DNA of 64,000 nucleotides from Microdochium bolleyi (lineage: Eukaryota > Ascomycota > Sordariomycetes > Xylariales > Microdochiaceae): contig KQ964247.1 in assembly GCA_001566295.1 (NCBI GenBank), positions 3,658,001 through 3,722,000 on the forward strand, given 5' to 3'. Numbering within the stretch: position 1 is the first letter of the stretch; each line of letters begins with the position of its first letter. Made by a program: the position numbers and the translations under genes. The notes beneath the pieces are model-generated. The model saw only the letters and a program-made list of their open reading frames with translations, made no database searches and had not been told where the DNA came from. Positions 55,227-64,000 of this stretch are shown in pieces.

Positions 55227-56148
55227 TTGCATGTCAAGTGAATCGCAAGTATACCCTGGGCCTCTTCCTGGCAATGGCGTCGAGAAGGTTTTCAAGCCTT
55301 GTCACTGTTGCCTGGCTTCGGCCGGCATCCCTTCTCGGCCGAGCGTCTTCTCAATGGGACGGGCTGCTGCAGCACATCATGAGGCACGTCTCGCGCCTCG
55401 GGTGAGTTGTTGGCAACCTTGCTCGGTACAGAGTACCTACTTGGCCCGCAAGGTCCTCAAACAGTCCGCGTCCCGACAGTGTGGTCGCAGTCACTTCCCG
55501 CTAATATCTCACCCGCTTCTCCACGATGACCTCAAGACTCATCACCCCACCCAGCCGCATGCCGACTAAGATAGACATCGCACGACGCGAACGGTGAACC
55601 TGTTGTCATTCCGTGCGAGCGTACACGGCAATATTCCTGCCATCGCGCCATATTCGGCAGGCTTCCATTTATAAATTGACTATGTACGCTAACAAGCATA
55701 TCTTAAGCTCTAGATTGTATCTTAGTTTTTGCGTGATCAGAGCCGGATCGGTCGAAGCACGTGCAACACTCCCTAGAGTATTACACTTATGCACACTTCG
55801 CTAGCGGACCTTAGTCTAGCTCCTCCGCTCCTAGACCAGTGCCTTGTTGGCCCACATGCTCCTCCGTCGTCTTTACTCAAAGTTCTCCTATGCTTGGAAT
55901 CTGCGGACTTTTGGATGTCGGAAAGTGGAGAGCTCCCGAGCAATTCCAGCATACATCACAAGCTTAGCTTGAAGAGCACACGATCAGCGAATTCGGAGAA
56001 GGTTTAGTCTCACGTGCGGATCGTGGGTGAGTTACCTCACGTGCAGTGAATAGGCCGAGGCAGCTAAGTAGTATCCCTCAAAACCTCGACATTCCCCGTG
56101 GTCAGTGCTATCAGGACATGAAACCACACTGCAAAGGTGCCCACAAGT

Positions 56149-56179
56149 CCCAGGGCTGTGCAAGGTGCACAGCCCTGGG
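56149..56179. repeat. Perfect 13-bp inverted repeat (hairpin)
   Basis: CCCAGGGCTGTGC at 56149-56161 and its exact reverse complement GCACAGCCCTGGG at 56167-56179, separated by the 5-base loop AAGGT. There is no T-tract and no coding gene next to it. Confidence 0.85.
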
Positions 56180-59100
56180 GATGAACTACGACCTGTTTAC
56201 TAGTTAATAGAACCAGCGCGATACGGCACGCAAGGGTACAGAGTAGTCATCACTGCGCTGATCCAGGGGCATAAGGGGCCCCCGGGCCCTCTAAGGCTGG
56301 CCGCACCCCCTATTGCCAGCCTTACTTCTGCGATCTCTCCTCCGGGATCTGGCACACCGCCTCCCTGTCACGCTTGTGGCATTTACGTGTCCATTTCCAG
56401 GGGAGCATGAGGGGCATTGTTGCCCTCATACTACGGGCTAAGGGTGAGGCGGTGGGCAAGTAAGACCGGACACTGTCAATGTCGTCAGTCCTGGGGCGAC
56501 ATGTCCGGCTTAATCATGGCCACCGCCTGGGGTTGTTCCGCTTGACTCGTCTACTGCCTCGCTATGCACGGCCCAGAGTGTTCTGTTGGGTCCGATTCTC
56601 GATCTTGTCTGACCCATGAATTAAACCCCATCAACGGGTCTAAGCGAGACGGGGCCGAAATCCGTGCTGGCGCGAGAACTGACCGAGGAGTGCGCGAGCC
56701 GGCATGCGCCGCGAACCGAAATGACCCCCTGTGGAGCAAGGCAAGAAAAGATCTGCTGGTCGTCTGTATGCGCGCATGACACAGCTGCTCAAGTCGATTG
56801 CGAGTTCGCCATGGTTCAAGCAGTGTCTGCCAGTAATGCCGGGGGTGTCCCCGCCGATCCATGTCAACGGCCGCGGCACGGGCTGGCGTGCATCGGCACT
56901 TTGGCTGACGAACAAATCGGGATAGCTGGTCTTGAGTGCATGCAGCATTGGATGGTATGCCGTGGAGGAAATAGCCTGCCAGTCTCTTGTCGCTTACCAC
57001 TTTCGGTCATTGTGCCCTGACACGACGTACATATGCACAGTAGCAAACTGACAGTATGGAAGCCTGCCCAAATCAAAAACGACGGGTCTGCCATCAAGAC
57101 GGTGTTTTCAGGCTCATGCCAACGGGCCTCAGCGTGATCACATTGGCGCAGGACGGCGAGGCTGCTCTGGCAGTGGCTGCAACGCAGCGGAGGCGGCTGA
57201 GAGGCCGTGTCATGGCTTTCAGACTCGGTTATCACAAGTCTGCTAAGCGAGGGTGGCAAGTTGTGAGCCAATCTTCGCGTGTATATCCTCAGTGTGGGTC
57301 TAGAATGACTACCAGCAGGATCACCAGGCCGCGCAGCATATCTCACATCAAAGGGTATCATGAAGCAGCATCGTGCGCTACCAGGGGTATGCCGCATTCT
57401 ATGAAGCCTGTGAGCCTAATGACCGCATGAATCTGTGTTTGCGGGTAGCTTTCCGCAAAAGTTCCATGTCAGGCATACTGCTCAGCCTTTGCTGTGCTTG
57501 TCCAATCACCCGAAGAAGCAGGTCGACAACCACCGTAAGGCAGAATTCTGAGTCAGCCTGTAAATCTGCTCATTGCTAACATTCTAGTGGATGTCTGTGG
57601 CTATGGTAGTCTGGCATTGATGCTATTCCGCCCGGCACCGGCCGCCTTTGGGATGTGGAGGCCAATGGCATGATTCAGGGCGTCTAAGTTTGTGGAGGAT
57701 CGCATTCCCTGCGCAGCGGCTACAATATTCGACACGCGCCAGCAGGCTGGACTGCATGGACCACAACCATCAGTAACCGATGGTCGATCCCCTGCATAGC
57801 GATGTCTAGTATGACAGAGACGGGCCGATACGTCAAGAAGACGGTGCTGCGGAACATGCAAGATGATCCATCGTAGCCTGAACGCTCGGGAAGTTCCAGC
57901 AGTGCCAGTGCCAACGACAAAGGCCTGAGCTCAGCTTCCAGCCGCTCTCCGGCCCCTGTGAGTATCATGCCTGCCTAGCTGCTGCTGTCCAGTTGTGGCT
58001 TCAAGAATGCTTAGTGATGATCTTTTCAGATGGAGCTCAGACAGATTGCATTCTAACCACGAGTTGTCATTGGGCATCAACTTTATTTTAAGCACCCTTC
58101 CGTTTGCTTTCTAAAAAATGAAAAATAGAATAAAATAAAAAGCTCACTATGAACAGGCTGCGTTGTGCAGGTTAATGCATCTGTGAGCGTCTTTGTGGGC
58201 CGAACCCTGACGCATACCCGGTTTCTGTATTCTCGATGTGATCTCGGTAACTGCTCTCATGGAGTATGTGGCTATAGGTAAAAGCTCTCATCGAGAGCGA
58301 GCCGCGAGCGAAGTTGCATTGTGAGTGTGGTTCGCAAGTTGTTGTAAACCTACGTGCAGTCAAGAAGCCTTTCTGCCACACCATGATTATGAGACTTCAG
58401 TTCGAAAAAGGGTCACAAACAATATTGGCTTGTCGGTACGTCGAAGCAAGAGCTGTCCCTGAACCAGTTCCTATCTCGTGCCTTACATGCCCTCCTTAGT
58501 GCTGCGAAAGGACTCCAACTGACGGCAGTTCTGTAGAGCGAGAGATCCGCGGAAACCCCCGTGCTGTGGAGGATACCGTATGTGCTCCAATCTGTCTAGG
58601 CTCAGTAGCATGTGCCACTTGAGCAAGACAAATTATTGAAAAGACCATGGTGGCGCTACATCTCCTATCTCGGACCAATTACTATCCGTAAGTGATCTTC
58701 CGTTTCGCAACGGAAGGCATCTTCCTGGGCACATGCAGATACGTGGTTGCGTCCAAATGGCAATGCTTCGCCAAGGGATAGCCATCCGAGCGCCCTAAGA
58801 CCGCCATGTCAATACAGCATCTCTCAGGATGAGGCCGGCGGCTGCCAGTACTCGGCTGTGTCATCACCAGGCCATTTTTCTTTGTACGCACATTCCTGTT
58901 CTTAAGTCAGCTGGCCTCAAGGACGTATCTGCTGCTCGTCACGCAGATAGAAGTGTGAAGCTATTGGGCCAGAGACTCATGGCTTCAGGTAGCCGCTGAT
59001 TGCGATCACAGGAAACTCTACCTACATATGGTGTTGTTGCTGGAACTGCAATGACGCTCTCCCGTTTTGCAAGGCTACAAGACCGCACAGCGCCTAACTG

Positions 59101-59821
59101 AGCCGAGAATGATTTCCCGACTGTGCATAACTACTAGACAGGCCACTGGAACTACACCACAGTTTGTCACGACTAGTTATAAATTGCCGCTCAATGGGAA
59201 TTCGCAGTCCAATCTGCAGTCTTCGGTCTCGTCCAGACCAGCTTCGAGGTTCAATTCAGAATCAATGTCAAGATATCCAAACGTCTGAGGTGGCGATGTT
59301 GAAGAAAAGACAGATACTCAATGGTCTGCTTGCGTGTCTGTTTGATGTCCTGTCAGCTCCTTTTCAGATTGGATGATGTCATATTGTTCGTGGTCGTTAC
59401 TGAAACTACAAGAGGTATTGGATATTACTCCATTAAGGTATCTTTTATGTTGGTGCAAATGCAATAAGGTACCTCCGAGTCAGAATGGTCTCAATGTTCC
59501 AGACTCCTCTGATGCTTCTGTTCCTCCTAGGGCTTGCTACTAGATACAGATAGAGGCGATTTGTCTTTTTGGTGTCTTAATGTTTACCTGAAAAAAGAGA
59601 CAGAGGATGAAGCAGCAGAGACCTTGACAGTGACAGGTGTGTTTTGGGGGTTCGCGGGGATTTATTGCGGAGGTGGAGACAACGCCGAACAAGGGTTTTA
59701 ATGGTGTCGCGTCGAGCTCAACCTTTGTGCCCAATGTCGCGTCTGACCCACCACGCAGCATCACCGACATCGACGTCACACCGGCCTTGCCTCGCTGCTG
59801 GCGCGACTTCTCGAGGTCGCC

Positions 59822-61652
59822 ATGGGACGACATCCGCGTGCGACAACAGGCAAGCCAGTCGCCTCGCCTCGGTCTTCCACGAGCTCATCGCCAAGATCTT
59901 TCGTGACCGCAGCCGCCTCGCCACGGCAGCCCCAAGATGCCAATCTCACCGAGCTCAGCACCCCCGAAGCCGCGGCAGCCGACTCGACATATCTTCGGGC
60001 CAAGCAGCTACCGGCAGAACTGCGGCAGCACTGCCAAATCTACCTCGAGGAAGCCCTGCCGCTCATCTCGCTAAGCCTACTCAACAACCTCGAGGCCTCT
60101 CAGAACGTTGACTACTGCCCGCCACCAAACCAGCTCGCCTTCCTCGCCGGCATCACAATACATCCCGATTTCACCTCCCGACCGAAGGAACCGACATGGT
60201 CCCATGCGGCTGCCGAGTCGCTCGAATACTTGCATACCGTGCTTGCTAGCGTTGGCCCCGTCAACGCGCGGTTCGATGAAGCTTTCCGCTTCGGCGACCC
60301 GTCAAAACCGAGATGGTCTCGCGACGGTTCTCCGGCGTCGGACTCGGAAGCCAGCCAGGCCGAAGACTTCTTCGGAAGCACTGAAGGCTCGATAGGTGGC
60401 AAATATCCAACAAATAGCGTCTGGCGGCGGTCACAGGACTTCTTCAGCGTCGTGGGGTGGGCGTTCAACTGCAGCGTACTCTACCCCAACCGCTGGCAGC
60501 ACTACCGCCCATGGCTCGAGTTCATGTTCGCAGCGATCGAGGCCGACATGCATGAGCGACATCGGGTTGATATAGCTGGCGAAGACGAAGAATTCTCCAT
60601 GCTTCGAAAGTCGATGCTGGCCAACTACGTCGCGCAGCGAGGCGGGCGGGCAGGAGGCGGCGGGCTCAAGTGGGCTATCAAGGCCATGTTTGCAGACGGA
60701 GACAAGAACTCAAACTCGCTGTTCCAGGAGATCTGGCACAAGGAGCACAAGGGCATATCCCTAAAGGCACTGAACAAGCGGAAACGCGCGGCGGTCAACC
60801 TAGAAAAGGGCGACTATGGGACCTGGCTGGATGACGAGTCAGTGTTCTCATCGCAAGGGTCAGAGCCACCAACACCCCAGAAGCGGAGGACAAATTCGGA
60901 CCGTAGCGTTGGGACACCAGACTTCCAGGCTCTCGAGGCAAGCTATGCCGAGTCCATACCGCTGAGGCATCAGCTATTCTCAATGGTATGTGGCCGACGA
61001 TGAAGTCTTGTTGCAGGTCAAGCAGTTCAATCTAACCCAGTCGCAGCTCTCCTTCCTCAGCTGCTACCTTCCCTCGGCGCCATTTGAACTCCCGGACCTT
61101 TACGAGAACTTCGAGAGAGCAGTACGGTCTCTGCCGCTATCGATCTTCAGCGAAATGATCGACAACACTGCCGGGAAGCTGCGCGAGGACTCGCACATAT
61201 CCCTCCTGCAAGGCGTGTTGTCTCTGCTCATGCCATCGTCAGCACTCGCGCCAGGCAAGGTCGACAAGGCCCGCGACGACGTGGGCGGCACATCCCCCGC
61301 GATCCTTGAGCGGTGCTTCCTGCCCAACGCCGCCAACACGATCATCGCTGAGGACAATGCCAAGGTCTCGCTGCTGCTCGAAGCGCTGATGCGAATCATT
61401 ATCGTGGACGGCACTGAGTCCTTCAGTCCCGGCCTCAAGGATGCCGTGCGCAAGGGGATCGATGCGCGCGAGGCGAAAGCCAAGCGCAAGAAGACTAGGG
61501 GCCGCCAACAGGTCTCGTGGGACGACCCGGACGCCGAGTCTCGAGCGGTCCTCGAGCTGTCTGGGCAGCGGCTGCTGCTGCTTGTCAGCATGGCCGGACT
61601 CGGCGAGAATGACAGCGATGTCGAGATGGGCAGCGACAAGGAAGGTTGGTAG
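59822..61652 (+). CDS. Conserved-looking fungal protein of unknown function
   Basis: Exons 59822-60985 and 61047-61652 encode 589 residues. The acceptor at 61046 is chosen because a CTAAC branch site lies 10 nt before it and the reading MLSFLSCYLPS follows naturally; nearer AGs at 61016 and 61025 would also keep frame but make introns of 31-40 nt. Seen: Ser/Pro-rich N-terminus; a helical region around 60-110; the striking block RRSQDFFSVVGWAFNCSVLYP followed by RWQHYRPWLEFMFAAIEADM (about 200-245), which looks strongly conserved; a Thr/Pro/Arg-rich phosphorylatable segment (PPTPQKRR) near 350; helical C-terminal half; Lys-rich KAKRKKTRGR and an acidic end. No membrane segments or signal peptide. 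The basic patches suggest a nuclear protein. I cannot name the family. Confidence 0.85.
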
Positions 61653-62088
61653 ATCGCTGCTGTCGGGGTAGATCTATTATGACCTGCTTTGCTGTATATG
61701 TTCTCGTGAGTTGGACGAGTGAGACATTGCAAAGGTTGGGAGAGCATGAAGGAAGGAAGGGCGCAGCCCCCGCGGCGCACGAGTTGGTTTTGAATGGGTT
61801 TGAGCGAAGGCGTTTACGTGTGCAGGTAGTCGTTGGGGTTTGTTTGTACTCCAGCTGTGAGCATGATGAACATGTGCTCTAGAAAGATTAATCTGGGGAG
61901 TTTGTCCCCCAAGAAGCATGCTGTATTGAAGCCGTAGGCCTTGTTGAATGCCTCCCTCGGAGCACAGATATCGTTTTGATCGCCCAACTCGGCTTTCGTA
62001 AAGCACATGTAACGTTGTACACAGAGGATTTACAATACTCTTACAATTTTCGGGCACCATATCACTTCGTCTCAGCCTTGGGCTCCCG
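61653..62088. other. Convergent 3' spacer
   Basis: 436 bp between facing stop codons of the unknown-function gene and the NDUFAF2-like gene. No gene was seen. Confidence 0.6.
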
Positions 62089-62852
62089 CTACCTTCGCCG
62101 GGCCGCTGTCGGAGACCAAGCCTGTGGCTGCCATTCCTCACTCGGCCCACCCTTCGAGGCTTTCTTCCACGGGTTTGATGATGATGCTTCCTCCTCTGTA
62201 ATCTTTTGCGCCCTTCTCGAGCTGTCCGCGGGGCCCGCCGGGTGTGCTGTTTGTTGCTGAGACTGATGTTCCGCCGCCGGCACCGGCACCGGCCCCGCAG
62301 CATCACTTGCCCTCCCCGCCCCCGCTGCGGTCGGCATGTCCAGCAGGCTCGGCTTCGCGTTCCACCGCTGGTCTGCCTGCGCCGCGAGGACCTTCATCCT
62401 GCCCTGCCGCGCGACGTCTTGCGCCTGCTCGTTCAGCGAGGGTGGGTCGGGCCGCTGGTACCGCAGCCACTGGTGCCAGGCCGGCGGGATCTTGACGTCG
62501 CTCAGGTGCGAGCTGCGCGGGTACTGCACTATGCGCCGGAAGCGCACGGCCTGGAAGTCGTCGGCGGTCGCGGAGGAGGTGATGCGCGGAGGGGGGTCGC
62601 CCCGGCGGAGGCGGAACTCCCAGTATGTGTTTCCTTGGAGGTCGAGGCCTAGGAGCAAAGGGAAAATTGCTGTCAGAGCTGTGGTTCGCGGGGAGAGACA
62701 AAGAAAGAGATAGAGAGTGTGTATGTGTGTGTGTGGAGGGACGAGGAGGGCGGGGAGGACAAACCGACCAGGAAGCGCTTCCGCCAGGGCAGGCGGAGGG
62801 CTTTCCACTGATACCAGGCCTGGAGAATCCGGCCGGCGGGCTTGCCAGCCAT
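62089..62852 (-). CDS. Complex I assembly factor, NDUFAF2/N7BML family
   Basis: Exons 62852-62765 and 62648-62089 encode 215 residues. Mitochondrial protein related to complex I subunit B17.2, needed for assembly of NADH:ubiquinone oxidoreductase. Seen: N-terminus MAGKPAGRILQAWYQWKALR; the family core GLDLQGNTYWEFRLR (about 29-45), RRIVQYPRSSHLSDVKIPPAWHQWLR with the conserved W-x-x-WL, then DPPSLNEQ and a helical segment; a Gln/Ala/Pro-rich disordered C-terminus. The 116-nt intron (62764-62649) restores FLVG|LDLQG and contains a TG microsatellite. The basic N-terminal helix could act as mitochondrial signal. Confidence 0.9.
62718..62736 (+). repeat. TG microsatellite in intron of the NDUFAF2-like gene
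   Basis: Alternating TG interrupted by one TATG, about 19 bp, inside the 116-nt intron. Confidence 0.7.
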
Positions 62853-63801
62853 TGTAGTCGGCCTGATCGGTATAGCGCAGGACTATTGTGCTGTAGACCA
62901 GGGCGTAGCTGTGGCAGTGTTGTTGTGTACCAGCTCTTTGTCAAGCGACGAGGTGGTGTAGGGAAGTGTCGCGATTGTTATCGATACCGGCCCAAGAGTC
63001 GTGATGCAAGACTTACAAATCCCGGGCTTCGGCGCGCCTGGAGCTCTCCAGGGCTCGGAGCTGCCAAGGTTGCTTGGAGCGAGCAGGGGTCCTGGGTCCG
63101 TCGCCCATGTCTCGGCTTAGGTAAGCTGGGCTACTCTGTGTGCACAAAGTTCCAAGGTTGTGAATCCGCAAATGCCAGTGCAGCACTGCATTCATAACCC
63201 AGCCACCTCAGGCACCTACCAGCCCCACTGTTAATTAAGACCATTTAGGCACAGCAGGGTCCTGCCTGCCTTGTGCTGCCCAAAGGTCAGGCGCGCAGTG
63301 CAAGGCAGGTGCGACGTCACCCTCGCTCATAAAGGCCCAGCGCTCTGCATGCCCGCCGCCGCGCAAATGGTGGGGTGACTCCAAACAAACAACAATTATC
63401 TCCGCCCGTTCATGCGAGCGCCCTGATGCGACAGCACAGCACGATCCTTCGCGCGTAATGCTATCGTAGCACCTGTTACACCCAATCCTCCAGTTATTCT
63501 CGCGCACTCACTGGATACAGCGTAGGCGCACACGGTCTGCACCAAAACAACATCTACTGCTGAGACTCTCGCCTGTCTCAGATACCATCGTCACCACGCA
63601 CATTCCTCGACGACTCCCACAACCATCAACACGCCACCCAGCCCGGCACAGCGACGCTACGGTGCCGATCACTTTGAGAAAACTCCTCGAGTCTTGTATA
63701 TACGTGCGAAGCTGCAGGCGGACCCTGCGGCCACCATACCATTTTGTCCCCGCAGTCGCGCAACTCTTCCCTGAGCCAGTTTACAACACATTGCACGCAA
63801 C
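62853..63801. promoter_or_regulatory. Divergent spacer, NDUFAF2-like gene and transgelin
   Basis: 949 bp between start codons. A TATA-like GTATATAC lies about 100 bp upstream of the transgelin ATG (about 63696-63703). No other gene was recognised. Confidence 0.4.
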
Positions 63802-63968
63802 ATGGCATCCGTTAGCTCGTTAGACAAGGACTTGCGCAAGATGCGCCTCGACAAGTACACTCCCGGAGCTGCCAAAGAAGTCAAGACATGGATCGAGAGT
63901 GTCCTCGGCGAGCGACTGCAGTCAAACGACCTGCTCGAGGCGCTGAAAGATGGCACTTCTCTCTGCGC
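63802..63968 (+). CDS. Transgelin/calponin-type actin-bundling protein, first exon (partial)
   Basis: The ATG at 63802 (ACATGG context) opens 55 codons plus two bases to a GTAAGA donor at 63969; the rest lies beyond the window. Seen: MASVSSLDKDLRKMRLDKYTP followed by EVKTWIESVLGERL and LLEALKDGTSLCA, the start of a calponin-homology domain as in yeast Scp1 and animal transgelin. Such proteins bundle actin filaments in cortical patches. Confidence 0.92.
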
Positions 63969-64000
63969 GTAAGACGGTTCCCTACCAGTCCCTTACTCGT

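Larger units (their letters stand above)
50649..59821. other. 9.2-kb gene desert
   Basis: No reading frame here combines motifs, splice sites and codon bias. It is not strongly AT-rich, so it does not look like RIP-mutated DNA overall; an AT-rich patch lies at 58080-58150. It contains a perfect hairpin (56149-56179), homopolymer C tracts (55211-55226) and a 7-bp inverted pair CCGGACA/TGTCCGG at about 56467 and 56500. Possibly old, eroded repeats or a subtelomere-like accessory segment. Confidence 0.4.

Noticed and set aside
56551..57400. Several overlapping frames of 70-180 codons on both strands
   Set aside because: None carries a recognisable motif, splice signals or codon bias; possibly remnants but not supportable as a gene.
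1..64000. Secondary-metabolite gene cluster
   Set aside because: A P450, an MFS transporter, a multicopper oxidase and a zinc-cluster regulator are present but spread over 50 kb among housekeeping genes, and no PKS, NRPS, terpene synthase or prenyltransferase is seen.
1..64000. CRISPR arrays, operons, ribosome binding sites or integrative elements
   Set aside because: The spliced gene structure shows nuclear eukaryotic DNA; no regularly spaced short repeats other than the coding TPR array were found.

Overview
The window is nuclear DNA of a filamentous ascomycete, most likely a Sordariomycete. This is inferred from short GT-AG introns (about 48-220 nt) with CTAAC/CTGAC branch sites, long intergenic spaces, GC-rich third codon positions, and typical fungal families (Zn2Cys6 regulator, Git3-type 7TM receptor, Liz1-type MFS transporter, patatin-NB-ARC-TPR protein). 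I find 17 genes that can be defended. Most are spliced, and exon coordinates are given in each entry.

Layout. 0.3-2.5 kb: cytochrome P450 (+). 3.2-4.1 kb: Mn superoxide dismutase without a targeting peptide (+). 4.1-6.3 kb: large fungal membrane protein (-). 8.4-10.0 kb and 11.3-13.2 kb: a Liz1/Dal5-type MFS transporter (-) and an amidase-signature hydrolase (+), divergent around a 1.3-kb spacer that carries GATA-factor sites. 14.1-17.6 kb: calpain with a very long charged tail (-). 20.5-23.7 kb: patatin/NB-ARC/TPR NLR-like protein (-) with near-identical 126-bp repeats and signs of damage at both ends. 25.0-27.8 kb: mitofusin Fzo1 (-). 28.7-29.7 kb: ESCRT-III Vps2 (+), divergent from fzo1. 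31.2-33.1 kb: PP2C phosphatase (+). 34.0-35.8 kb: RIO1 kinase (-). 36.8-38.7 kb: Git3-like receptor (-). 44.2-46.4 kb: secreted multicopper oxidase (-). 48.9-50.6 kb: Zn2Cys6 regulator that seems to have lost its C-terminal half (-). 59.8-61.7 kb: conserved-looking fungal protein of unknown role (+). 62.1-62.9 kb: complex I assembly factor of the NDUFAF2/N7BML family (-). 63.8 kb to the end: first exon of transgelin (+).

Housekeeping genes (fzo1, vps2, PP2C, rio1, NDUFAF2-like, transgelin) alternate with accessory ones (P450, transporter-amidase pair, NLR, multicopper oxidase, zinc-cluster regulator). The accessory genes sit next to the gene-poor stretches (17.6-20.5, 38.7-44.2, 50.6-59.8 kb). 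Nothing here looks like a complete secondary-metabolite cluster.

The most interesting locus is the NLR-like gene. Its effector and repeat architecture matches fungal allorecognition/cell-death receptors, its repeats look recently homogenised, and a TAG now interrupts the repeat array. All calls come from reading the sequence by eye. No similarity search was run.
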